Shown here piece after piece: positions 1 through 7,981 of a stretch of 11,970 nt of DNA. The stretch comes from an uncultured bacterium (GTDB lineage: Bacteria > Eisenbacteria > RBG-16-71-46 > CAIMUX01). The position numbers and the translations under genes are program-made. Below the pieces are notes generated by a model. The model was not told the DNA's origin and searched no databases. It saw only the letters and a program-made list of their open reading frames with translations. The stretch covers positions 1 through 11,970 of the forward strand of contig CAMPIC010000036.1 in the NCBI GenBank assembly GCA_946886185.1, given 5' to 3'. Positions within the stretch are counted from its first letter, which is position 1. Every line of letters starts with the position of its first letter.

Positions 1-131
1 ATTTTCAGCCTACTACTGGTTATAAATGAGGTCATTTTAGACCGCCCATGTTTCCCGGAGCGGGAGCATGAGTCGGTTTCCGGAGACGCTAAACGAGCGA
101 CGGTGGATGATCGACAAGCGTCGTCCCAGAA
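1..131. other. Non-coding stretch downstream of the peptidase gene
   Basis: This stretch lies beyond the stop codon of the minus-strand peptidase gene. The first ~50 bases are visibly richer in A and T than the rest of the window. Two short inverted repeats are present. GGTC/GACC sits at 30-33 and 40-43 around an AT-rich loop. TCCCG/CGGGA sits at 53-57 and 61-65 around a three-base loop. Either could help end transcription of the peptidase gene, but neither is followed by a real U-tract on the minus strand. Plus-strand frames 2 and 3 reach stop codons at 23-25 and 27-29, so the tail of an upstream plus-strand gene could end here. Too little of it is visible to say. Confidence 0.5.
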
Positions 132-3100
132 CTACCGGATGCGGAGCACGCGGATCTTTCGTTCCTCTCCGCCGGCCCGGAGGCGGGCGAAGTAAACGCC
201 GGACGCGACTTGCTCACCGCCGTGGCGGCCATCCCATTCGCGCATGTGCGCGCCCGCGGGAAGGTGATCGTCCACGAGCTTGGCGACCCGCCGTCCATTT
301 CCGTCGAACAGCTCCAGCACCACATCGCTCGCTTCCGGTAGATCGATGCGGAAGGCGACGCGATCGCGGAACGGATTGGGACGCGACGGCAAGAGCGCGA
401 CTCGTTCCGGCATCGGTGGCGTGAACTCGACCGGATCGAGCGGGAAGATGTGCTCCTGCCCCTCCGGCCCGATCAAGCGCACTCGATACTCATACGCAGT
501 GCCCGGCTCGACCCCGTCGCGCCAGGGTACCGACCACGGATCGAAAAACGAGACCCGTCCCTGCGGATCCGGCTCCAGCGTCTCGTCGTTGCGCGCCGCA
601 AACGGCTCCGTCCCCGCCACGCGCCGATCGAGCCAGATGGCTTGCAGCACGTCCAGCTGGAACGGCACGGAGAACGAAACCTCGATCCCTTCCTGCGCCG
701 AAGCGACCGCGGGTTGTAGATCGGGCGCGGCCGGAGAATAGATCTGATCGAACGGGCCGTAGGTGCGCGCTCGATCGCCGGGGAACTGCGTGACGAAGCG
801 GTAGCGATACGACTCACCGATCTGCGGGGAACGATCGACCATTCGATAGTAGCGATCGTCTCCGCGCCCGAGCGTCCCGATCGCAGTCCACTCTCCGCTC
901 TCCCCCAAAGACCGTTCCGCAGTCATCGAGACCGGCTCGAGCGCCTGGTTCGGCAGGACCGAGATCTGCATCCCCGCGATCGTCGCCACCAGGCGGACGT
1001 CGTTCACCGAAGGAGGCACGCCGCGATCGATCGTGAGGGTGATCGGAAGCGACACCACCGGCGCCGACTCGTCGTTCGAACGGACCAGGAGCTGGCTGCG
1101 GTAGACGCCGTTCGGGAGCTGCGCATTCCCGAGCGTGAGCGCGATGCTCTGCTCCGTTCCCTGGTGCGCCTGTCCATGCTTGGGGGCGCGCCGGAGCCAC
1201 GAGACCGCTTGCGGCAGATCGGGCAGGTAGTCGAGTGGGGCGGACCCGAAGCCGCGAGCGGCGACCGCCTGCACCTGGATGTCGCGAGCCCCATCCAATT
1301 CGTTCATCGGAACCGAGAAAGCGAGTGAGCTGCCTCCGATCGGGAAGTCGACCTCAGTGAGGATCTCCGGTTCGGATTGCATGTCGGGATTGACGACGAT
1401 GGCGACCGCGGGAAGCCCCACCTGACTCGGCAAGCTCCCGAACACCACCGCCTTCTCCCATCCCATGTTGATACCTTCGTTCCAGCCGAGATCGACGTCC
1501 GGGGTCTGGCTGGTCTCGAGGTTCCCGTCGAGATCGAGGAAAAGGACGCCGCCCCAGTCATGGATCGGATCGCCCCAGACGCCATGGCCGTCGAGGCGGA
1601 ACTCGACGTACTCTTCTCCTTCCTCACTGCTCCAACGGCGCGCCGAAATGCGCGCGAAGTCCACTTCCGAGAGAGCCTCCGCGGAATCCACTTCCACGGA
1701 TTCGAGCTCCGAAACCTCCGAAGGAACGGAGTAGATCGCGAGCAAGCTCTCGAGCGTCGCCCCGGGATCTGCGAGATATACATCGAAGGTCAACGTGCCC
1801 GCGCCGCGATTGCCGATCGTGAAACTCTGTTCGAGCGACTCATAGCCGTGCAGCGTCGCATCCACCGCCGCGGCGCCGAGCTCGATGGAAGCGGCGTACG
1901 GAGTGCCCGATGCCTCGACTCCGGGACTCTCCCCATCGTCGTATCGGGTCACGAGTCGGTAACGATAGGTCAATCCGTTGATCACCGTTTCGTCGGCGTA
2001 CTCATAGACGAGCAAAGGATTCGGGTTGAGCGGCTCTTCGGGGAACGGATCGTCGCCCGTCGTTCGATAGAGGTCGAATCCGAGGAATCGACCGGAGTTG
2101 CGATCGACCCCGCTCGGGAACTCCCACTCCAAGGTCACACGCGAGTCCTCGCCGTTCGAAGCCTCGAAATCGACCGCATCGACCCACGCCTGCGCTTCCA
2201 ACACCATGAGATCGTCGATGAACCATCCGAGATCCCGCACGCCGGCATCCGACGCGAATCGGAACCGCAGATACATCTGCTCGCCTAGCTGGAAGTCGAG
2301 CGGGAAGACCGCTTCCGACCAGTCCGATTCGCCGGTGAAGCCCGGCTCTCCCAGCGCCACGATGCCGGGAAGCGTGTATCCACCGACCGGATGGAGCACC
2401 GACCAGCGGCTGGCGCCAGGATCGCGCGCGAACGAGACGTTGCCGCCGTCGTAGAACAACTCCGTCTGCACCAGATGCCGGAACTGGAGCCGAGCACGCG
2501 AGTAGCCGGTCAAATCGATCGGTCCCCAGATCACTTCAGAGTCCTCAGAGTCCGGATAAAGATCGTCGAGGCGAGTCGCGAGTACACCGGATCCGCTGTA
2601 GACGAGGTCCGCATCCGATGGAGTGCCGATCTCCCAGATTCCACGCGTCTCGATCCCCGCAGCAGCGCTCTCGAAGTCGATCGAGCGCCCGCGCCGCACC
2701 GGCACGCGGCGCTCTCCCGCGACGGGAAACGCTCCGGTGTTCGGATCCTGAGCCTGGTCGGTCGCGAAGAGCCGGTAGCTCACCTCTTGTCCCGCGGCAA
2801 CGGCGCCCAGATCGAGCGAACCTTCATAGATGTCTCCGGATCGCAGCGTGAGCTCCACGCTTTGGAGCGGTCCGTCACCCACGCGATACTCCGCCCGAAC
2901 CGGTCCCACGCGCTGCGAGTTGTCGATGACGGCGCAACGCAAGTAGTGACTTTGCTGCGTCTCCGCGAACGCAGTCGGAGTCTCCGCCGCGATCACCGGC
3001 GCGACTTCGTCCTTTCCCACAAAGAACGAATAGGTCTCGTTGGGAGCGTTTTCGGGAAGCCGTCCCACGTGCCCAGCGGTGTCGGCCGCCGCCCAGTAAT

Positions 3101-5084
3101 ACCTTACCGTCGTTCCCTCGGGGGGACTCGTGAACGAGACCCGATAGGTGCGGGGCGCGCCGGCGAAAACCATCGGAACGCGCTCGAAGCCGGCTCCATC
3201 GGTATCGATGAACAGCGACAACTCGTTGGAGTCGAGCCCCAGAAGCGCGAACACCGTGACGGTGGCCTCGATCGTCGGCCCGGGATTTTCGAAGTCGGGG
3301 AATTTCGGCGCTGAAATGCTAATGGAAAGATCGCCGATCCCATGCGCGCGGAACGCTTGCACGATCTCGTCGAAGTGAGGCGATCCGTTCGTCAAATCGG
3401 CGTCGTTGTCATCCACGAGAAGAACGTTGAGAAGGTAGTCGTCGAAGTTCTCCGGAGCGCCGTAGCGCGCGAAGTGGAAGAGTCGATCGGTGGTCTCCTT
3501 GCCGATCACCTTGCGCAGGTCCCAGAGCGCGCCGGCTATGATCAAGCCGGTCACGTGCGGGTCGGAGGCGACATGATCTGGATAGATCCGGTCCGGCTCG
3601 ATGTTGCGCAGCACCGATCCCGGGCCGAAGAACCCCGCGCCGATGCGCGCATCATCCCGGATCGTCGCCGCGAAGTAATCGCTCAGCCCTTCATGGATGT
3701 CTCCGGGCGCGAACATCGGCCAGTAGGTGTACTGCGTCACGGCGTGGCCATATTCGTGATACACCACGTCTGCGATGCGCGCAGTGGAAGGACAGGAGCT
3801 GCCCGCGGCGTAAAAGTTCATACGCGACCCGTCCCAGTAGGCGTTGCACGCTCCGGAATGGTCTTCCACCACGGTCAGCATCGGAAAGTCGAGTGGAAAG
3901 AGCCCGGGTGTGTCATCGATCGCGCGGATCGCGGCGTGGGCGATGTTGCCGTGGTAGTACGCGTCGCGATGCGAGTTGTTCGAGTTGTCGTCCGACCAAT
4001 CGTGCGCGACCGCCCCACCCGCCAACTCCTCGGTGACGGTGGGAATCTCTCCGTCAGGCGATCCATCGCGGATGAAAATGTACTGTCCGGCGAGCGCGTT
4101 CGTCACCTGATACGCCCCATCCGGAAGGTCGACCGAGAACTCTCCCAGGTCGTCGCCGGTTGCGAGTACGGAATCTCCCACTCCCTCGAAACGCACGAAC
4201 TGGTTCGCCATCGGAAGGAGTTGTTGCGCATCGCCGGGACTGATCGGCTCGATCCAACCCTTCATCGATCCGGTCACCGTCTCGAAATGAACGCGGTTGA
4301 CGCGCGAAAGCAGGCGGCCAGTTTCGCCGTCGACGAGCGCGTCGTACCATCCGCCGGAATCGGTGCGGTAGCGGATGTTCCAGACCGGGAGCAGTTCCAC
4401 ACCGCCGTCGCCCCCGAGAGGGAACCATTGCCGCTCCGCGAACTCCCACTCCTCGATTTCGAGATCGGCCGGCATTCCGTCGCGCGCTCCTTCGCGCGCT
4501 GCTTCCTCGGAAATCCAGAGCGGACGGCGCGGCTCCAGCGGCTCCAGCTGATCTCCCAGGTAGACACGAGTTCCGGTCATCCGAAGTCGTCCCACTCCGT
4601 CCCAGAGGAAAGTGGCCCGCGACTCGTGGATCGGGATGCCGCCCACCGTCTGCCGGAAATGGACGTAGGTGAGATCGCCGGCTTCCTTGGCCGCCATCAG
4701 CTCCAGATCATCCGCGCCGACCGCGATCAGGGAGGGGTGCGTGCGAGCGGTTTCGAGAGACGCAGAAACAGGATCTTGCCTGGCGATGGCGTTCTCCACG
4801 CCGAGGGAAGTGAGTCGCGCCGGAGGCACGGCCCGGCCTTCCAAGCCGAGCACGCGCGCATCGTCGAACAGCCGTTGAGCGGCGTCGGGCGCAAAGCTTC
4901 CCGGGGCTGGTTCGGAAGAAATTCGGGACGAGGGTACCGCCCGAGGCGGTCCGGTAACGACGTAGGGATCGGTCGTATCGGGGTGATCGGCCGCGTGGAC
5001 CAGATCGGGGATTCCCACTGCGGACGTGATCAGGATCGCCAGGATGACGCCCAGGGCAAGCCGAGCCTCGGATCGGAAACTCAT
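132..5084 (-). CDS. Secreted multidomain zinc metallopeptidase (FTP propeptide, M4/M36-like gluzincin) with C-terminal T9SS/FlgD-like sorting domain
   Basis: This is a predicted exported endopeptidase of 1650 residues. A signal peptide (about 1-31, hydrophobic 9-25, ending LVHAA) is followed by an FTP propeptide motif (138-175) and a PepSY-like segment (to ~262). The catalytic domain (~360-585) carries HEYGH at 443-447, with zinc ligands H443 and H447 and catalytic E444. The third ligand is E465 in HEGLSDYF. H510 in DPHVTG fits the transition-state histidine of M4/M36 enzymes. Cys413 and Cys431 flank the region just before the zinc motif. The tail holds Ig-like repeats (~590-800), a MAM/jelly-roll-like domain (~800-963), FnIII-like domains (~968-1065 and ~1355-1555), a split BACON/HYDIN-like sandwich (1066-1352) and a FlgD/T9SS-like domain (~1558-1650) with PNPF, GRRV and SGVYFARL. 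An upstream ATG at 5177 is possible. The ATG at 5084 is preferred because AGGAGG precedes it and the signal peptide then begins at residue 1; the ATG at 5087 is nearly equivalent. Substrate is unknown, and M4 versus M36 is not resolved. Confidence 0.93.
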   Translation of the reverse strand: MSFRSEARLALGVILAILITSAVGIPDLVHAADHPDTTDPYVVTGPPRAVPSSRISSEPAPGSFAPDAAQRLFDDARVLGLEGRAVPPARLTSLGVENAIARQDPVSASLETARTHPSLIAVGADDLELMAAKEAGDLTYVHFRQTVGGIPIHESRATFLWDGVGRLRMTGTRVYLGDQLEPLEPRRPLWISEEAAREGARDGMPADLEIEEWEFAERQWFPLGGDGGVELLPVWNIRYRTDSGGWYDALVDGETGRLLSRVNRVHFETVTGSMKGWIEPISPGDAQQLLPMANQFVRFEGVGDSVLATGDDLGEFSVDLPDGAYQVTNALAGQYIFIRDGSPDGEIPTVTEELAGGAVAHDWSDDNSNNSHRDAYYHGNIAHAAIRAIDDTPGLFPLDFPMLTVVEDHSGACNAYWDGSRMNFYAAGSSCPSTARIADVVYHEYGHAVTQYTYWPMFAPGDIHEGLSDYFAATIRDDARIGAGFFGPGSVLRNIEPDRIYPDHVASDPHVTGLIIAGALWDLRKVIGKETTDRLFHFARYGAPENFDDYLLNVLLVDDNDADLTNGSPHFDEIVQAFRAHGIGDLSISISAPKFPDFENPGPTIEATVTVFALLGLDSNELSLFIDTDGAGFERVPMVFAGAPRTYRVSFTSPPEGTTVRYYWAAADTAGHVGRLPENAPNETYSFFVGKDEVAPVIAAETPTAFAETQQSHYLRCAVIDNSQRVGPVRAEYRVGDGPLQSVELTLRSGDIYEGSLDLGAVAAGQEVSYRLFATDQAQDPNTGAFPVAGERRVPVRRGRSIDFESAAAGIETRGIWEIGTPSDADLVYSGSGVLATRLDDLYPDSEDSEVIWGPIDLTGYSRARLQFRHLVQTELFYDGGNVSFARDPGASRWSVLHPVGGYTLPGIVALGEPGFTGESDWSEAVFPLDFQLGEQMYLRFRFASDAGVRDLGWFIDDLMVLEAQAWVDAVDFEASNGEDSRVTLEWEFPSGVDRNSGRFLGFDLYRTTGDDPFPEEPLNPNPLLVYEYADETVINGLTYRYRLVTRYDDGESPGVEASGTPYAASIELGAAAVDATLHGYESLEQSFTIGNRGAGTLTFDVYLADPGATLESLLAIYSVPSEVSELESVEVDSAEALSEVDFARISARRWSSEEGEEYVEFRLDGHGVWGDPIHDWGGVLFLDLDGNLETSQTPDVDLGWNEGINMGWEKAVVFGSLPSQVGLPAVAIVVNPDMQSEPEILTEVDFPIGGSSLAFSVPMNELDGARDIQVQAVAARGFGSAPLDYLPDLPQAVSWLRRAPKHGQAHQGTEQSIALTLGNAQLPNGVYRSQLLVRSNDESAPVVSLPITLTIDRGVPPSVNDVRLVATIAGMQISVLPNQALEPVSMTAERSLGESGEWTAIGTLGRGDDRYYRMVDRSPQIGESYRYRFVTQFPGDRARTYGPFDQIYSPAAPDLQPAVASAQEGIEVSFSVPFQLDVLQAIWLDRRVAGTEPFAARNDETLEPDPQGRVSFFDPWSVPWRDGVEPGTAYEYRVRLIGPEGQEHIFPLDPVEFTPPMPERVALLPSRPNPFRDRVAFRIDLPEASDVVLELFDGNGRRVAKLVDDHLPAGAHMREWDGRHGGEQVASGVYFARLRAGGEERKIRVLRIR

Positions 5085-5087
5085 CAT

Positions 5088-5097
5088 TCCTCCTCTC
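5088..5097 (-). promoter_or_regulatory. Strong Shine-Dalgarno deciding the peptidase start
   Basis: On the minus strand the sequence GAGAGGAGGA directly precedes ATGATG. AGGAGG (5094-5089) lies 4 bases before the ATG at 5084 and only 1 base before the ATG at 5087. This supports a start here rather than at the in-frame ATG at 5177. A start at 5177 would place 31 arginine- and glycine-rich residues before an otherwise standard signal peptide. Confidence 0.75.
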
Positions 5098-5194
5098 GCC
5101 AGCCCATCTCGACCAGCGAGCCACCTCTGAAACCGACTCCCGGCGCCTGCACGGGCTACGATACCACGCGAAGGCAACCATTCGGGGGAACGCC
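5098..5194. promoter_or_regulatory. Divergent promoter region with overlapping candidate -10 elements
   Basis: The peptidase (minus) and the reductase (plus) are transcribed away from each other across this short gap, so both promoters should lie here or slightly inside the genes. On the plus strand TACGAT (5157-5162) resembles a -10 box. On the minus strand TATCGT (complement of 5158-5163), preceded by TG one base upstream, resembles an extended -10. The two candidates overlap almost completely, which would make the promoters mutually exclusive. No convincing -35 was seen for either. GGGGGA ahead of the ATG at 5195 is a plausible ribosome binding site. The gap is certain, the boxes are tentative. 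Confidence 0.3.
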
Positions 5195-6508
5195 ATGACG
5201 GAGTCGAGTCGCCCTCGCACTCGTTCTTTGAACACGACCGGCCGGATCAGAACGCGACATGCGGTCGCGGTGATCGGAGGATCTACCGCCGGCGCCGAGG
5301 CCGTCCGCGTCTTCTCTGGCTCCGGGATCCGCGTGGTGGTGTTCGAACAGAACCGCCGCCCCTACGGGAAAGTCGAGGATGGGTTGCCGCGCTGGCACAC
5401 CAATCTCCGCCGAAAGGAATTCGCGGACATCGACGCCAAGCTCGACGATCCGAACGTCGACTTCGTTCCCGCGACTCGCATCGGCAGAGACGTAACGCTC
5501 TCCGAGCTACTGAACGAGTGGGGCTTCGATGCGGTGATCCTCGCCCACGGCGCGTGGCGGGATCGGCCCCTCCCGATTCCCGGGATCGATGCGTATCTCG
5601 GGCGAGGGCTCGTCTATCAGAACTCGTTCATCTATTGGTTCAACCACTACGAGGAGGCGGGCTACGAAGGTCCGCGCTATCACGTCGAGCCGGGAACGAT
5701 CGTGGTGGGAGGCGGACTGGCCTCGCTCGACGTGATCAAGGTCGTGCAGTTCGAGCTCACGCGCGCGGCGCTGGCGGAGCGAGGGATCGAGGTCACGATC
5801 GACGATCTCAGCCGCGACGGCGTTCCGAAGCTCCTCGAACGATTCGGACTTCACTGGGAGGATCTGAGCGTTCGGAGTGGGCGCTTGTTCTATCGCCGCC
5901 GCATCCAGGACATGCCGCTGGTGGAAATGCCCGAGGGAGCCGCTCCGGAGGTGGCGGAACGGATCGGTCGAACCCGGGAAAAGATCCTCGAGAAGGCGCG
6001 CGCGGAGTGTCTGTTCGAGATCTCGCCGCTCCACTTGCCGGTGGACATGATCGTGGAGCAGGATCGTCTGGCGGGACTCGTCTTCGAGAAGATGGAGATT
6101 GCGAATGGGAGTCTGCGCGGCACTGGCGAACGGGTTTCCATGCGAGCTCCGCTCGTGATCAGCTCGATCGGGAGCATCCCCGAGGATCTGGGCCTCGCGA
6201 TGGTGGGCGACTTCTATGCGTTCCGCGATCCCGAACACGGAGAGCTCGCCGACCATCCGAATCTCTATGGAGTCGGCAACGCGGTCACGGGCAAGGGCAA
6301 CCTCGTGGTGTCGCGCAAGCACGCCGGCCACGTCGCCCGTCACGTCGCCGAACAGATCGCCGGGATCGCTGGAGTGGTGTTGGGAAAGCCGGAGCGGACC
6401 GAGTCCGAGATGCGCGCGCTCGACGAGCGGGTTCGAGCTGCCCAGAGACGCGTCGGCTACGACGGCAACTACCGCGCCTGGATCGACGCATCGTTCGTCC
6501 GTTCCTGA
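5195..6508 (+). CDS. FAD/NAD(P)-dependent oxidoreductase, ferredoxin-NADP reductase / GltD-like
   Basis: This is a predicted cytosolic flavoprotein of 437 residues that should move electrons between NAD(P)H and a protein or small-molecule partner. The FAD-binding Rossmann fold starts at 24 with VAVIGGSTAG; the middle glycine of GxGxxG is replaced by S30. E51 closes beta-strand 2 and can bind the FAD ribose. RPYGKVEDGLP (55-65) recalls the PYGLVRYGV segment of adrenodoxin/FprA-type reductases and of GltD. A second nucleotide fold carries VVGGGLASLDV (170-180). YGVGNAVTGKGN (358-369) is the C-terminal FAD motif. The length matches FprA-type enzymes (about 450). No iron-sulfur cysteine cluster or redox CxxC is seen, so a thioredoxin-reductase mechanism is unlikely. 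The first 22 residues are basic and Ser/Thr-rich, an unusual extension. NADPH versus NADH preference and the partner are not determined. The peptidase gene lies divergently, and another flavoenzyme follows after 200 bases. Confidence 0.88.
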   Translation: MTESSRPRTRSLNTTGRIRTRHAVAVIGGSTAGAEAVRVFSGSGIRVVVFEQNRRPYGKVEDGLPRWHTNLRRKEFADIDAKLDDPNVDFVPATRIGRDVTLSELLNEWGFDAVILAHGAWRDRPLPIPGIDAYLGRGLVYQNSFIYWFNHYEEAGYEGPRYHVEPGTIVVGGGLASLDVIKVVQFELTRAALAERGIEVTIDDLSRDGVPKLLERFGLHWEDLSVRSGRLFYRRRIQDMPLVEMPEGAAPEVAERIGRTREKILEKARAECLFEISPLHLPVDMIVEQDRLAGLVFEKMEIANGSLRGTGERVSMRAPLVISSIGSIPEDLGLAMVGDFYAFRDPEHGELADHPNLYGVGNAVTGKGNLVVSRKHAGHVARHVAEQIAGIAGVVLGKPERTESEMRALDERVRAAQRRVGYDGNYRAWIDASFVRS

Positions 6509-6605
6509 ACGCGGGTTTCGCGACTGGCCCGTCGTACCCCCGTTCCTGAGAGCCGGCAACACGCCAGGGCCGATCGAAGCGCGTACCTCCGCGCCTGAAA
6601 GCGGG
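6492..6605. repeat. Three imperfect direct repeats spanning the reductase stop codon
   Basis: Copies begin at 6492, 6533 and 6582, so they are spaced 41 and 49 bases apart. Over the first 24 bases each pair matches at 18 or 19 positions, and 16 positions are identical in all three. Each copy starts with CGT and shares CCTGA at the same offset, followed by a G-rich GC..GG block. The first copy overlaps the reductase stop codon; the TGA in the shared core is that stop. The spacing is not a multiple of three, so the copies are not an in-frame protein repeat. Their origin and function are unknown. Confidence 0.45.
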
Positions 6606-6708
6606 TCACACACCGGTGGCATCGGCCTACTCCTTTCGGCCGGCTACCAAGTGTCAGTGACAGGCCGGATCGGGCCGCAGTCACGGGACCACATGGAGAA
6701 CCAGCGAG
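6509..6708. other. Intergenic stretch between the two flavoprotein genes
   Basis: No credible reading frame is present. The stretch contains the tail of three imperfect direct repeats (6492-6605), an 8-base palindrome CACCGGTG at 6611-6618, and an 11-base palindrome at 6652-6662. GGAGA at 6695-6699 is a usable ribosome binding site for the ATG at 6709. The gap is long enough for a separate promoter, so the two flavoprotein genes need not be co-transcribed. No U-tract terminator was found. Confidence 0.6.
6652..6662. promoter_or_regulatory. Palindrome TGTCAGTGACA, possible operator
   Basis: This is a perfect inverted repeat, TGTCA/TGACA, around a single G. It starts 57 bases before the FAD oxidoreductase start codon, where a dimeric regulator or a REP-type element could sit. 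No regulator gene is adjacent and no family can be assigned. Confidence 0.3.
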
Positions 6709-7914
6709 ATGAAGCCATACGACGTGATCGTGATCGGCGCCCGTTGCGCGGGGTCGCCGGCGGCAATGTGCTTGGCGCGCAAGGGATATCGCGTGCTCGT
6801 GGTGGACAAGGCGAAGTTTCCCAGCGACATGCTCTCGACCCACATCATCCATCCGCTCGGTTCTGCGGCGCTCGCGAAGTGGGGACTTCTGGATCGCGTC
6901 GTCGCAACGGGATGCCCGCCGATCGAGTCGTACTCCTTCGATTTCGGACCGATCACCATAGAGGGATCGCCGAGAACCGCCGAACTCCCATCAGCCTACT
7001 GTCCGCGCCGGACACTGCTCGACAAGATCCTCGTCGATGCGGCCGCCGCGTCGGGCGCGGAAGTGCGCGAGGAGTTCACGGTCGACGACATTCTCATCGA
7101 AGAAGGGCGAGTTGTCGGAATCCAAGGGCGATCCAGGGGCGGCAGCTCCGTTACCGAGCGCGCCCAAGTCGTGATCGGCGCCGATGGGCGTCACTCTCTG
7201 CTCGTGCGCGCGGTGCAGCCGGAGGAGTACCACGTCCGGCCGCCGGCCCAGGGAGGCTATTACACCTACTTCAGCAATCTCCCGGTGGAAGGTCGCTTCG
7301 AGATCTACTCACGGCCGCATCGGGGATTCGCCGCGGCCCCGACGAATGACGGGCTCACCATGGTGGTCGCGGGTTGGGCCATCGCGGATCACGAACAGAA
7401 CAAGAAGGACTACGAAGGCTCCTACATGAAGACCCTCGAGATGGTGCCGTCCTTCGCCGACCGCTTGCGCTCCGCGAAACGCGAGGACAAGCTATACGGC
7501 GCGGTGACGCCGAACTACTTCCGCAAGCCGTATGGACCGGGATGGGCGTTGATCGGAGATGCCGGATATCAGAAGGATCCCATCACCGCGCAGGGAATCA
7601 CCGACGCGTTCCGTGATGCAGAGAAGTGCGCCGAAGCGCTCGATCTCGCTCTCTCCGGCGCGCGCTCGTTCGACGATGCGATGTCCGAGTACCAGCGAGC
7701 CCGAGACGAGCAGGTGCTGCCGATGTACGAGTTCACCTACGGAATCGCGACCTTGGAGCCGCCCCCGCCGGAGACGCAACAGCTTTTCGCAGCGATCGCG
7801 GGAAACCAGAGCGCGATGGATGGATTCGCTCAGGTGAACGCGGGCACTCTGTCACCCGCGAAGTTTTTCGCGCCGGAAAACGTGGGCGCGATCTTTGCGG
7901 CGCGGTCCCAATGA
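6709..7914 (+). CDS. FAD-dependent oxidoreductase, PHBH / geranylgeranyl-reductase superfamily
   Basis: This is a 401-residue flavoprotein predicted to act in the cytosol or at the membrane face as a monooxygenase or as a reductase of isoprenoid-like double bonds. The N-terminal FAD site is VIVIGARCAGSPAA (6-19), a GxxxxG variant with R12 where the second glycine usually stands. D33 ends beta-strand 2. FPSDMLSTHIIHPLG (37-51) is a segment I recognise from a broad bacterial oxidoreductase group. IGADGRHS (156-163) is the DG motif and LIGDAGYQKDP (281-291) the GD motif, followed by ITAQGI, which contacts FAD. The tryptophan motif of flavin halogenases (WxWxIP) is absent, so a halogenase is unlikely. 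No transmembrane helix is evident. The start ATG has GGAGA upstream. The preceding ferredoxin-reductase-like gene could supply electrons, but that is conjecture. The substrate cannot be read from the sequence. Confidence 0.88.
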   Translation: MKPYDVIVIGARCAGSPAAMCLARKGYRVLVVDKAKFPSDMLSTHIIHPLGSAALAKWGLLDRVVATGCPPIESYSFDFGPITIEGSPRTAELPSAYCPRRTLLDKILVDAAAASGAEVREEFTVDDILIEEGRVVGIQGRSRGGSSVTERAQVVIGADGRHSLLVRAVQPEEYHVRPPAQGGYYTYFSNLPVEGRFEIYSRPHRGFAAAPTNDGLTMVVAGWAIADHEQNKKDYEGSYMKTLEMVPSFADRLRSAKREDKLYGAVTPNYFRKPYGPGWALIGDAGYQKDPITAQGITDAFRDAEKCAEALDLALSGARSFDDAMSEYQRARDEQVLPMYEFTYGIATLEPPPPETQQLFAAIAGNQSAMDGFAQVNAGTLSPAKFFAPENVGAIFAARSQ

Positions 7915-7981
7915 CGCGATAAGCACAGCTTTCGCGTCCCCGCTCGCATGAATGCTCCCCCGCGGATCGCGCCGCGCGGAG

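Noticed and set aside
1377..3314. Plus-strand open frames of about 300 codons each opposite the peptidase tail
   Set aside because: They are shadows of the minus-strand coding sequence and show no domain or plausible start context.
5085..5177. Longer peptidase start at 5177
   Set aside because: It would put 31 Arg/Gly-rich residues before a normal signal peptide and ignore the strong AGGAGG before 5087/5084.
3342..5198. 618-codon open frame on the plus strand opposite the peptidase gene
   Set aside because: It is antisense to a gene with a clear signal peptide and catalytic motifs. Its product is Arg/Val/His-rich with no recognisable domain; long antisense frames are expected in GC-rich genes.
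6492..6605. CRISPR array reading of the three repeats
   Set aside because: The copies are too divergent, spacing is irregular, there are only three, and no cas gene is nearby.
5507..6622. 371-codon minus-strand frame opposite the reductase
   Set aside because: It is antisense to conserved FAD/NAD motifs, and its composition is typical of a shadow.
6216..7349. 377-codon plus-strand frame bridging both flavoprotein genes, suggesting a fusion
   Set aside because: It runs in a different frame from both genes and its translation has no flavin motif; each flavoprotein is complete on its own.
6709..7914. Flavin-dependent halogenase as identity of the FAD oxidoreductase
   Set aside because: The WxWxIP motif of halogenases is missing from the sequence.
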